Position numbers and translations under genes: made by a program | Shown: one piece after another, positions 21,582-32,700 of the stretch | Numbering within the stretch: position 1 is the stretch's first letter | Layout of the letters: every line of letters starts with the position of its first letter | Notes under the pieces: model-generated | Seen by the model: only the letters and a program-made list of their open reading frames with translations | Database searches by the model: none | What the model was told of the DNA's origin: nothing | Assembly: GCF_901000735.1 (NCBI RefSeq) | Contig: NC_081542.1 | Span: forward strand, 15,167,577-15,231,576 | Length of the DNA stretch: 64,000 nt | Direction: 5' to 3' | Source of the DNA: Corylus avellana | Lineage: Eukaryota > Streptophyta > Magnoliopsida > Fagales > Betulaceae

Positions 21582-22743
21582 AGGTAAGAGCAGAAAGGTT
21601 TACAATAATAAATGAAGTCCTTTACAAAAGGGGCTTCATGTTGCCACTTTTAAAGTGTGTTTCGAAGGAAGAAGGAGATTATATCCTTAGAGAAATCCAT
21701 GAAAGGATCTGTGGAAGCCATTCTGGGGCCAGAATACTGGCACATAAAGCAGTCCGAGCGGGTTTCTATTGGCCCAACATGAATCGGGACTCGGCAGATA
21801 TTTTCAGGAATTGTAATAAGTGCCAGCGATTCGCTAATGTCACTCATCAACCTCCTGAAGACCTGAGTGCAATCTCTTCACCTTGGCCCTTCTCCCAATG
21901 GGGGGTAGATATAGTAGGACCATTACCTCGGAGCAGGGGAGGTGTACCGTTCGCGGTTGTTGCTGTAGACTATTTCACTAAGTGGGCAGAGGTTGAAGCC
22001 TTAGTGAATATCACAGCCAAAGCAATAGAACGATTCTTATGGAAGAACATCATATGCCGATATGACATTCCCCATGCTTTTATCACAAACAATGGCAAGC
22101 AGTTTGACTGCGACTCATTCCGAGCCTGGTGTGCCCAGTTGCGAATAAGGAACTATTACTCGTCTCCAGGGCACCCCCAGGCAAATTGGCAGGTAGAAGC
22201 CACCAACAAAACAATTTTCAAAATCTTGAAGAAGAAGCTGGATGATCGGAAAGGAAACTAGGCAGAAGATCTTCCAGAAGTATTATGGGCATACTGAACG
22301 ACCAAAAGAATTCCAACCGAAGAGACACCATATGCCTTAGCATTCGGAACTGAGGCAGTCTTCCAGCCGAGGTAGGCTTAGGCAGCTATCGCATAGAAAC
22401 TTTCCAATCCGAAGCTAATAATGAAGGGTTGCAGCTGCACTTGGACTTACTATAAGAGAAGCGGGATCAAGCCTAGGTGGCTATGGCAGCATATCAGGCA
22501 AGAGTGACTCGATATTTCAATAAAAAGGTCAAGCCTCGGAGCTTCAAAGTTGGAGATGTAGTTCTACGTAAAGCTACTTTGGTGACTAAGGACCCAGTTG
22601 AGGGAAAGCTGGCTCCTAATTGGGAAGTGCCTTATAGAGTGATTGAGTGCAAAAGAGCAGGAGCATACCACCTGAAAGATTCCAAAGGTAAGGTTCTTCC
22701 GAGGCCTTGGAATGCTGAGCACCTTAAAAAATACTATGTCTAA
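21578..22743 (+). pseudogene. Tat element integrase, catalytically altered
   Basis: The HHCC zinc region is visible (REIHERICGSHSG, NCNKCQRF). The catalytic core has its first aspartate (WGVDIVGPLPRS) and final glutamate (QVEATNKTI), but the second aspartate reads asparagine (FITNNGKQF where this family has TDNG). A nearby PQANGQVE glycine reads tryptophan. TAG at 22259, further stops near 22297-22470 and at least one frameshift break the C-terminal part. It ends with a readable segment (22477-22743; YFNKKVKPRSFKVGDVVLRK). No chromodomain is seen. The enzyme would insert the cDNA; this copy should be inactive. Confidence 0.85.
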
Positions 22744-23314
22744 ATGCTGTGATATGTAGTTTGTTTGTCATTTCACTACTTTATTTCAATGAATAAAAGT
22801 ATCTCGGAGTTATGCAGTATATAAGGTTCATATGTACAAGTTAAATGATTTTATTAATCTCGGAGAAGACGGCTGAAAAGGCGCTTCCGAGCATGATGCA
22901 ACCAAAATGAGCATTCTCTTAACGTAACCCAAACTCAGAAACCTCAAAGAACTCTCCGAGACCTAGCTCGGAGTAGCATAACTATGAGTAAGTCTGAAGA
23001 AAAAAAAAACCCTAATTCAACTCTCCGAGATTTAACTCGGAGTAGGAATTAAACTCTCCGAGATTTTACTCGGAGTAGAAATCTGACTCTCCGAGACTTG
23101 ATCAAGCTCCACGAGGCTTAACTCGTGGTAGCATAACTAAGGCTAAACTAAAGTCTCCAAGATATAACTCGGAGAAATATAGTTATAAGCTTCTTTTAAC
23201 TTAGGCAACAAACAAATATCAGAAAGTTGTTACTTCAAGATTCATATAAAAACAAAAAACTCGTTTCATTAAGGAACTTGAGGTATATACAAAGAGCTGT
23301 CAAATGGTATTACA
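22744..23314. repeat. Array of CTCCGAG...CTCGGAG palindromes between convergent genes
   Basis: After the pol stop and before the end of the antisense gene are at least four hairpin-capable units. Three are CTCCGAG with a short spacer and CTCGGAG (22954-22973, 23023-23042, 23056-23075). One is CCACGAG-GCTTAA-CTCGTGG (23109-23128). A looser unit with one mismatch lies near 23150-23177. Units are followed by similar tails (GTAGCATAACTA occurs twice). The place, between two convergent reading frames, suits transcription termination or RNA folding, but neither is shown. Confidence 0.8.
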
Positions 23315-26060
23315 TTATGTTGCCTTAGGGGCAGAAGCAGGATTAACATCGGGAGCCTTGGCAGATACGGACTCGGCAGAATCGGCCTCGGATCGGGTGT
23401 CATCAGGATCAGACTCGGCACCTTGGCAATGTTGATCTGAAAAGGGATCGAAGAAAAATTCTTTTATCCCTGCTGCATCAGGTAATAGTTCTTGGCCTAG
23501 GTTTACCAGTTGAGCCATAGCTGCGTCCGAACAAGGGATATCCTCGATCTTCACTCTGTCGAGATCTATTTTCCAGGTTGAGTCCTTAGCCTATGCTCGA
23601 AAGGTTTCAAAATCGAGAATGAGCCCGTCGGCCCAGGCAGAATTTCGAACCCATGAGGCAAAAGATAACTGACGCAAATAATTTGCAGCACGGCTTTTAG
23701 CCTCCTTCAGCTGAGCCCTCACCTGAATATATTTGCCTTTGAAGAACTTTAGTTTCTCCTCGGCAATCACCTTAGCTTCATTCGTTTTCACCACCAATTT
23801 TTTCTGGTCCAAGATTTCAGCTTGAGCTAATTCTAGCTGATCCGAGACCCCCGTGTGCGCTTCTCCCAGCTGGTTCAGGTCTTCTTTTATAATGGAATTG
23901 TCCTCCTGGAGTCGGTTTATTTCCGCTCGAAGACCCTCAATCTCAGCCGCCAACTCTGTGGCCTTGGATTCAGCCCTTGCGCGAGCCGCGGCCGCCTCGG
24001 AAGTCTCAGCCTCCATTATTGACTGCTGTCGGCCCGAGAGCAGCAGCTCTTCGTCTTGCTTAGCCACTACCTCCTTTAGCCTAGCATTTTCAGCTTCCAG
24101 ATCAGTAACTAAGCCTTGGAGGGTGTTAGTCTTAGTGGCCGAGTCATTAGCTACCTTCCGGAAGTAGCAATACAAAACCAATGACCTCATAATAGCCTAA
24201 GAAAAGGATTTTGTCAGTACATGTATGTAAAAAAAAAAAAAAAAAAAAAGAAGAGAAAGATGATACATTTACAGTAAGTTGAAAAAAAATCATCTGTTCT
24301 GTCATGCCTTGAGCAGAGATATCACGCTCCATTATAAGGCTCTCATGCGGAATTAAATCCACCAATGCTAAGAAAGGGTTACCCTTCAGGTTACCACTAA
24401 AGTCTGCCAGACGTCCGCCGACAGTCCAATCGACTCCCTGAGGTCTTATTGGCGAGACGGAAGAGGATGAGGTCTCGGCAGCAGACTCCCTCTCTTTAGC
24501 CGAGTCCTTCTCGGCAACCTTCCCGACAGTCGTAGGAGTCGGCGTCCGAGCCTTAGTAGATATAGGATCATGGGCTTCCGGTTCGGCCTCGTCAATAGGG
24601 GAAAGAGGTCGAGATCCTTCGACAGCTGCAGTAGGCCCCTCGGTCCTCTCACACACCATCTCTACGGAGCTATCTGAATGCTCCACCAACTCTATATCAT
24701 CCAAAATATGTTGGATATTGGAGCCCAAGGGTTGGAGCGAAAGAGATTCGATGGGGATTGCAGTCCTGGCCTCAACACCATCCGAGGCCAAGGGAGTGGC
24801 ATTTAATGGGCGTGCTAGGACAGGTTCGTTTGCCAGAAAAGCCTCAACTTCTGCAACTGGTTTCACCACAGGCCCAGGAGCAGCCTTTCGCCTAGCAGCC
24901 AATAAGCTGGCAAACTGATCCTACACCTTCATTTCTGCCGTTTTTACGAGCTTCCTCTTCTTAGGTTGAGGAGCCTCGGGTTTGTCAGATTCCACGGGCT
25001 CATCGAACAAGCACAGAGCCCTAGCTGCCCAATGAGGAGGGTTGAGTTTTTTGGCCCTCGTGTCCATTTTCAACGACCCCGTGGTTCGGAATTGCGGAGC
25101 AGCAGGTGGGTTCACTCTCCCACTGATCCTCAGGGCCCCACCTGTTCGGAGTGGTAGATTCTTCTGCTTAGGTGACTCGATTAGTTTGCCTTTACCTTTG
25201 TCGAGTGTGGCCTTCTTCGGGGTAGCCCCCCGGGTATTAGCAGCCGGAGGATCTGAAATGACAAGCTTTGGGTCTCGGGTGATCACAGAAGCAAGTCTCT
25301 TTTTGCCTCCGCCAACACCTCCATCTACTGCAACGAGGCCTTTCCCCTCCGAGGCCGTACTCATTAGCAGCGAGTAACTCAGCAGACTCTCATGTTTTTG
25401 AGTCCACCGTAAAACATCGTTCACATGTTGCTGTTCGTTGTCGGTGAGGGTTGGCTCTTTAGAAGCGTTCCCAGCAGGAACACTGGTTTCCCGAGGTACT
25501 CTTGGACCTTGGGCAACTTTAGTAGGATGAAATTCCCATTGGCCCGTTGCAAAAAAGTATTTTCCCTTCCACGCGTGGTTGCTGGAATACTTTCCGTCTA
25601 CATGGATGAATTTTCCCCGTCGTGACTGAAAGTTGTATAAGCCATCGCACTTTGGGTTCTTCTGGAGCCGATATACCCATAAAAATTCTCGGGCAGTGAG
25701 GTGATGTCTCGGTCCGAGCGCCAAAGGCCACAGTAGCACGCAGGCATAAATAAGCCTCCAGGCGTTGGGCACGATCTGATGCGGGGCCAGGTTCAAATAG
25801 CTCAGCAGCTCTTGTATTATTGGTGGGAAGGGTAGTCGGAAACCGGCACGAAACATAGTCTCGTACAGACAAACTTCATGAGCGTCGGAACGCACTATAG
25901 CACCTACCCGTTCGTCATCGAATCGCAACTTCACAGATTTGGGAATAAAACATTCCTCCCGGATTCTTGCTTCATCGGCTTTAGTCAATAATGGCCGCCA
26001 GCAGGCTGGATAGGTGTTTCCTCCGAGACCGTTAGAGCCTGATCCCTCATCTCCAGACAT
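23315..26060 (-). pseudogene. Antisense gene of the Tat element (PF04195-like), spliced
   Basis: Starting at ATG 26060, one frame runs to TAG at 24921-24923 and continues in the same frame to 24273. An intron follows (24272-24197 on the minus strand; GT..AG, 76 bp). The frame then resumes at 24196, is interrupted by TAG at 23591-23593, and stays in frame to the stop at 23315. The first 200 residues resemble the 'putative gypsy type transposon' domain (PF04195): WRPLLTKADEARIREEC, RAGFRLPFPPIIQELLSYL, VPNAWRLIYACVLLWPLALG. The second exon is a coiled coil (LVTDLEAENARLKEVVAKQD). Both stops are CAG-to-TAG type. Its role is unknown; antisense genes of this kind are known in Tat elements. Confidence 0.85.
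24197..24272 (-). other. 76-bp intron of the antisense gene
   Basis: On the minus strand the donor is ACT|GTAAATG and the acceptor TTTTCTTAG|GCT. Between them is a long pyrimidine run. Splicing joins codons in phase 0 and keeps one frame across the two parts, which is the main evidence that it is real. Confidence 0.75.
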
Positions 26061-26339
26061 GATATGAGAAAAAGAAGAAAGAAGGTTTTCAAGAAACAGA
26101 GAAGAAACAAAAAGTTAGAGCTCGACTAGAAGATAGGAAGAATGAAGAAGACCACCGCGTTTTAATAGCATTGCCTCAGTAACCTGCGCATTAAATGCGC
26201 TACAAGGAGCAGGTCTCGGCAAGTGACACGTGGACGTACCTCTTGACCAAGTTCAATGCACTGACAGAGTCTCGGAATACCAATCGACATCTACAGTTGA
26301 CGAGTGACAGTGTCTCGGAATACCAACCGACGCCGCCTG

Positions 26340-26415
26340 AAAATTTAAAATTCAAATTTTCCCTCCGAATTTTGAAATTCAAACTTTCCAAAATTTGAAT
26401 TTCAAAATTTCCGCC
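26340..26415. repeat. AATTTGAAATTC inverted-word block
   Basis: This short block repeats AATTTTGAAATTC, AAATTTGAATTTC and their complements, so it can fold on itself. It lies upstream of the antisense gene's start, in the leader region between that gene and the 3' LTR. It may be the promoter-side leader of the antisense transcript. Confidence 0.45.
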
Positions 26416-26540
26416 TTGGTTGTCCGAGACGAGGCTCGGAGGATTATTGGTCGTCTCGAAATTCCTCCCGAAGAGCAGGTCTCGGGGGGTAGACCCATTC
26501 CACTTAGACATGAAATTTCCATGATTTTGCAAAGCATCGA

Positions 26541-26554
26541 AATTGGGGGGTAAC
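26541..26554 (+). promoter_or_regulatory. Polypurine tract
   Basis: AATTGGGGGG lies four bases before the 3' LTR. Its place and purine run fit the primer for plus-strand synthesis. Confidence 0.75.
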
Positions 26555-27278
26555 TGTTGGGTCATGGATTAGCCCATACAATATTCAATAACCTCTAGGC
26601 CTAGTTTGAGAAAGCCCAAGACCTAAATACGAGACTCATGAATCCGAGACCTATGTCCGAGGCCCAGTAAGCTAAGTCTCTCGCATCCGAGGCTATTAAT
26701 GCCGAGACTCTCAAAGCCGAGACCATGAAGTCCGAGATTAACTCAGGACATGTAAATCTCAGCTTAAGGGATAACTCAAGTGTCTTAGAAACTATTGCTG
26801 TTGGTAAATAAATAATCTTGTTGTTTACAAAGGCACCAGACCAATCTACGATTCAAATCCTCTATATATCAATAAAGATATGCCAGTAACCGAGTCCCAC
26901 TCGGTCCCTTGATCTCGAGCCACTAAAATCGCGGAATGACTAACAAACATTATCTGTCATTCAAATGTTTGTTCAGCTAATATCAAGGGATAAGATTCCT
27001 GAATATGTGGAAAATCAAATCTTCTCATTGCCTATAAATACAAGTCATATTATCGAAGCAAAGGTAATCACAACTCTCATTATCTGAGCTCTATAGTTGT
27101 TGACAATATCCTCTTTTGTTCTCATCCTGACGTAGGCATCGGAGTGTTCCCGCCGGCTCACCCCCGGTCACTTCAATCCTTCTTTCTTCTTTGTTGTGCA
27201 GTCAAATAGTTCGTGTATTGGTCAACTAAAATGAAGCAGGCGTGTCACGACACCATTTGGAGAAATTGTGCATCAACA
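26555..27278 (+). repeat. 3' LTR
   Basis: It is 724 bp, the same as the 5' LTR, with no length differences seen. Its TATA-like CTATAAATA is at 27032-27040. It points toward the downstream USP2 exons. Confidence 0.93.
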
Positions 27279-28597
27279 CTCCCTTTGCTTCAAACCTTCA
27301 TTTCCAGCTTGTCATCGTCCATGCCAGACCCTCCCCCCCCCCTCTATTCCTATTCCTGGTACCTCCAACTCTCTCAAAACATCCATTAATTCATGTTCTT
27401 TTGATTATGCATGTATTATATGTATATATGTGTATGCATATATAAATGGGTTGGTTTCATTTTGTGGAGTTGATAATTAGCTGCAATGTTATTGGTGTTT
27501 TGATCAATTTTGTAGAAGCCTCCGAAATTTTACGATATACAGAGGCAGACTTGAAAAGGATAGCTGCCCGAGTTGCTGAAAACGTTGAGGAAATTTGCCA
27601 CAATCAATTGGTAAGATTCCACACAAATATTACTGTTTGAACTGAGTTTTTCCATTCAGTACATTACTGATGATCTAATGATTGTAATTGATCTCGGTGT
27701 TAAAGAATTTTCAATATTAGTATGTATATATAGCTACTTTGTTGTTTGGGAATGTTTTAAATTGAACGTATCAAAAGAGCGTTGAAACTGGATAGTCTCA
27801 CATGAGAAAAAGAGATAGTTGGCACTTATAAGGCTCAATTCAGACCAAGTTATTGCTTTAAAGCAATGTTTGGCGTATGTACCGGTGTGTACACTCTAGT
27901 ATGTTGCGAAGCAACACACCCATATGCGTGGTGGTGGGCACTAGTGGCGCCTTAATGGCACACTTTGGCACTTTGTTTTCTTTTGTTCTTTCAAACCCTT
28001 ATGTAGTTTTAAAATTTGAGTCTGTTTTGATTTGATTTTGTTTTGTGCAAAACGCAACCAATCTACGAGCATTTCATTTTCTGTTTTATCTTTATTTTTC
28101 GGATACCCGATTGGCTTGTGGTGGTATTTTGTGTGAAAAGTGTCACTATTCTACTTGCAGTGATATGGTTGATGCTTTGATGAAAGAATGAAGTTTAGGT
28201 ATCCTAGCTAGTGTGTACTTGCATTTGATTTGCCAATGCAGATATTCTGAATGTTTCAGATGCTCTATATATACATGTGTGCAGGAGAATGAAGCAGTAG
28301 TGGAGGTGATGCAAGGAGATCCTAGGAATGTTCTTTGTGATGCTGTGGAGAAACACCAGGCTTCTGTGTTGGTTGTGGGTAGTCATGGCTATGGAGCTAT
28401 AAAAAGGTATTGCATGCTCTAACCTAAATTTGAACTTTTAGTGCAGCATCATCATCAGCATTATGTCATTGCTCATCAATGAAAATCTACAATCTGTGCA
28501 CGCATGCAGGGCGGTTTTAGGAAGTGTAAGTGACTGCTGTGCTCATCATGCTCACTGCTCTGTGATGATTGTCAAGAGGCCCAAAACCAAACACTAA

Positions 28598-29715
28598 GCC
28601 ATAATCCTGCTTCAAATATGTAAACAGTATATATATATACCTACTGCGGTTGCATCAACCAAGTTTAGGTCCAATAAATGTGTGAAGAGTTAATGCAATA
28701 TTGTTTTGTCTTTTTTGAATTAAGGCTGTTGCTTCAAGATATGCATGTTTGTGTAAAAGATATATGTATGTGTTAATCTTTCTTATTAAAGATTTTGATT
28801 TGGTAAGTTTCAAAGGATTGTTATGAAAGAGTTGAGCATCAGTTGTGTTCGTCAATATCAATTTCATATGATATGGCTGCATGAATGGCATGTTCATCAA
28901 ATTAATAGACATAATAATGCATCCCTTCGTGAAAATTTATCTGAAGATGTTTACATGTCTCAAAATTATGTTTGCAAACTTCAAAAGGTTATATATGAAG
29001 TTTATTCTTCTTGGTTTGCTTCTCTTCGGAACAAGCTCAACATGAGCTTGAGGAGAAGTGTTACACTTTTCAATTTTTTTTTTTTTTTTTTTTAAGTTGA
29101 TTCCAAAATGATGTGTCACCATCCCGTGAGATTTATTATTTTGACAAATATGCTATAAACTCATAGAATAATGACACATCATTTGTAAACCAACTTTGAG
29201 AGAGATTTAAAAAAAAAACACAAAACTCTGTCACTTTTAAACAAGAGTCGCATGATATTAACTAATTAGTTTGATGTAGCGGTTAATTAATTAGACAATA
29301 ACTAATTTGAAATCGGAGGAAAACCTAAATATGTAATTGTCAAAATTAAAAACTTAGGGACTAAATTTCATTTTTCCTAAATTATAAAGTCCACTAGTAT
29401 TTAATACGAAACTCTGTCGCCTTTACAACCTAAAATGTCGCCACCACAACTAGTGTAGAAACAGAGTGAAACGGATGCGACGTCGTTCCTTGAAATCGAT
29501 AAACCCGGACCGGTTTTTCGGGTGCGTGTTAGTTAGTCTTCCCGTATAAATAAGATTCCTGGAAAGTCCATGTAAGGTCCAAACCACGTAATCTGACAGC
29601 TCGGAGAGAGAAGAACGCCGAGAGAGAGAGAGAAGATTTTGCGGTGAAATATAAGTTGTGGGTTTGGGTTCAAATCAACAAACTTGAATCGCTTGATCAT
29701 CGCCATCATCTTCCA
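28598..29715. other. USP2 3' flank and RFI2-like promoter region
   Basis: The first part is probably USP2 3' UTR. A T run at about 29071-29093 and AT-rich DNA follow. The last 250 bp, with CGATAAACCCGGACCGG and a GAGAGAGAGAG tract (29618-29632), looks like the promoter and leader of the RING gene. No other gene seen. Confidence 0.5.
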
Positions 29716-32700
29716 ATGGACGGTGATGGGGGTGTTGGTGGTGCTAGGGGCGCGGAACCTCAAGTTTCTGGGGTTCATTGCTCGATTTGCTCGGGTTTGG
29801 TGTCGGATAATGGAGGAAGATCCAGGGCTAAGCTGCAATGTGGGCATGAGTTCCATCTCGGTAAGCGATATTGTTTTTGTCTGTGTGGTTTGAAGAAAAC
29901 TCTCTTGCTGATTGAAATTGTTGAAATATTTAGAAATTTGGCTGCTGCGTTTGTGTTGAAATAGAAGTATAAAGGAAAAAAGCTCTAGGGTTTTGGAAAC
30001 TGAAGTTGAATTTCTGAAGGGTATTTTATCGTTGTAAGTTAAGAATTAGTGACTGTTTGCAGTTGCTGTTGTAGGATTTTGAATGCTTCTAACAGATTCT
30101 TTTTGGGCGTGGAAATGTGCTTTGTGTGGGGAAGGGCATTTTATAATTTCGCGGTGTCAAATTTCACTGCATCTAGACCATTGGTTGAATTTCACTGAAA
30201 ATAAAGCTTGGTGGAGAAATGTGTGCTTAGTTTAGTTGAATAGGATTCTGATGCCCAGTAGGAGATGGTCTGAACTGAGATCTCTATTTGTTGTCAATGC
30301 TTGCTGATGACAATATAAGGTATTATTTGACTGTACTAGAAGAAATAAATGTAGAACACGAAATTTTTTTTATGACGGGAACCTTGACAAGCCATGGCCT
30401 TCGGACTCACCTCTGCAGAGTAAACCTCGGACCTGTGCACTACACCCTCAAAAGTTCTCCTACACGGATCAGGGTAAATAGCTGGCTTTTTACACCAGGG
30501 GATGTGGCCCCAAGGGGGAGTTTGCACCTAACAAGTCTCAAACTTGGGATCTAGGGGGTGATACTCCTAAGACCACAAGCCTCAACCACTTGGCCAATCC
30601 CTTGGGGTTAGTGCAGAACACGAATTGATTTCACACTTTGATTGTAGGAGTAATTTGTAGCAGTCAAAAATGGCAAAAGATTTGTTTTCTAGGAACGGAT
30701 ACTTTCCATAAGGCACAGTAATGTGATACTTCTTTCCTTTTTTCATTTTAGGTGTAGAGTGACTGTACTATTAGTTTCAACTTTCAAGGGCTATGAAACT
30801 AGGCTTGTTTAATGATACAAATGTTGCAAGTCATCTAAAAACTAGTACATACGATACTGGAGTTTTACTCAGGGTGTTGAAATGAACGAACAGCAAGGCA
30901 AGGAAAAGTACTCTCTAAGTCTCTGCCCAATGATTTTCACTTGAAGTTTGGATCTACATCTAGGAACATGATATTGATCATGTAAACTTGTCTGGAAGAA
31001 AAATGATATTTTGGTGTTATTATTAAAAACATGTATGTGTGTGTGTATTTTGAGTTGCTGCATTTATGTAGAGTTGTCAAATTCTTTTTTCTCAAGAATT
31101 ACCCGAAGCAATCTTTTTCCTCTCAAATTCTCATGCTTCGGATGGTCCTTTCCCGTTTCTTTTACCATCTATCATAAGGTCAAGTATATCAATCTCCATT
31201 GGTACTTCAGGTAAAGAGATAAAAAGAAAAGGTGACACAGTTCTAAAGTTGTTGGTAGATAAAGGTTCAAGGGGATTGAGTTCAATCGGAGACAACTATT
31301 GTGCTCTAGTTCATATTGTGAACTTCTCAAAGGAGGTTGCAGTTGTGTGGCCTGGTTCAAAACAAGTACTAATAACATGGTGAAATTATTTTAAAACCTA
31401 AAGAACATACTGGAATTGTTCATTTTTTTCATGGATTGTACAGATTTCAATTCGTAGAGACATGCACAATTAAATATTAAGTAGCAATAAACCCCAAAGA
31501 GTTGGCTCAAGTGGTAAGAACCTTGGTCTTGGTGGCGTTCTATCAGGTCTAAGTTTAAATTCCCTTGGGTGCAAACAATTTATTTCCCGGTCCGTGTGGA
31601 GGGGGTGCTTTACACGGGTTCGAGGTTTACTCGACATAGGTGAGTACACAAAATAGCCTTGCCTTGGAGGGGTTTCTCGTCATAAAAAAAAATATTAAGT
31701 AGCAATATGTGCCTTCGCATCCAATAACCTTACTTCTTTTGATAAGATTATGATGAGACCTACCAACTTGTTGAAATGTCAAGTTGGTGATATCACCAAC
31801 TGCATAGACCTCATTGGTTGCATGTTCAATGCAGTTTCTCGTAAGTATTGTTCCATGACGCTTTACACATTTGACATGCTGTAACATCTATTATTTATTG
31901 AGAAAGTTTGCAGACTATCCTGATGGCAACTAGTTATGTAAAGTTATTGAATGGGCTTACATGTGGCTGCTGTGATGCCAATGAATGGGCTTAAATTTTG
32001 CTGCTGCACTGCCAATCCTTTTTTTTTTTTTTTTTGTTAATAAGTAAAAGCAGAATGGGTTGGGTCTGGAAGCTACTTTTTTGACACTGCCAATCCTTTA
32101 TGATCATTTTACCTTCTTCATCTAGTGCTGTTACCATTTTGGTTCTTGCTTGTCAGTGGATGTGCTGCCTATTAATTATTTCGTTTAATATGATCTGGTT
32201 TTTTTGTTTTTCATCTCATGCAGTAGAAAAATTACACTTTGGAATTTATTCTTTCTTGGTGTCATTCGGAATTATTGAGTGAATCAGGAAATAAATTCGA
32301 GTATGAATATAAATGGGTATATACACTTATCAAGAGATGAATATAAATGGTTATACAGTAATTGTTTGAAAAAAGGCACAATTCCGTTTTGGAAAAAATA
32401 TGAATACACATGGCATATTGTCAATTTTAGTGAAAAGTTATGAATCATATGCTAATATGGTTTGAAATCGGTTTACTTTGGATTTCACTCATATAGCATG
32501 CACACACAAATAGACACTCACAATATAAATAAATGTATATATTTATAGTGATGCCAATTTTAATAGGAACAATTACATTAACCTCCCTCGAGTTTTTGTG
32601 GATTACATTGCATTCCTTCATTGTTTCAAATTAGGTAGTAATCTCCCTTACTTATAAAATATTATATAGCAATCACCTTCGGGTAATGCTAGAAATCACT

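Larger units (their letters stand above)
16511..27278 (+). mobile_element. Ty3/Gypsy LTR retrotransposon, Tat lineage, 10.8 kb
   Basis: Two 724-bp LTRs (16511-17234, 26555-27278) bound it; they begin TGTTG, end CAACA, and are flanked by CTCCC. Internally: primer site after the 5' LTR, gag, protease, reverse transcriptase, two RNase H domains, integrase, then a palindrome array, a spliced antisense gene and a purine tract before the 3' LTR. The second RNase H and the antisense gene are hallmarks of the Tat lineage of plant Gypsy elements. By hand I count about 15 differences between the LTRs (around 2%), about 11 of them transitions, so insertion is fairly recent. The sense ORFs carry many stops and frameshifts, so this copy is not autonomous. 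Confidence 0.95.
16412..28597 (+). pseudogene. Universal stress protein USP2, exon 1 split by LTR retrotransposon
   Basis: Exon 1 starts at the ATG at 16412 (MATSEKQVMVVGFDDHEHNAYALEW is not written further) and stops at 16510, where a Tat retrotransposon begins. Exon 1 resumes after the element with the target copy at 27279-27283 and ends at 27358. Exon 2 is 27516-27610, exon 3 28285-28406 and exon 4 28510-28597. Exons 2-4 match those of USP1 in length (95, 122 and 88 bp) and keep the G-x2-G-x9-G-S nucleotide-binding signature. If the insertion is removed, the frame still fails to meet exon 2: a run of ten C at 27333-27342 puts exon 1 in phase 0 where exon 2 expects phase 1. This copy is therefore most likely null, with very recent decay outside those two lesions. 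Confidence 0.92.

Noticed and set aside
23853..24167. Plus-strand frame opposite the antisense coiled coil
   Set aside because: Ser/Ala-rich shadow of the antisense gene; no domain.
28823..29095. Open frame after USP2
   Set aside because: Runs into a poly-T tract and has no domain; likely chance in the 3' flank.
29644..29715. Upstream in-frame ATG-less extension of the RING gene
   Set aside because: The extension from 29644 lacks family-like sequence; ATG at 29716 starts the usual Gly-rich N terminus.
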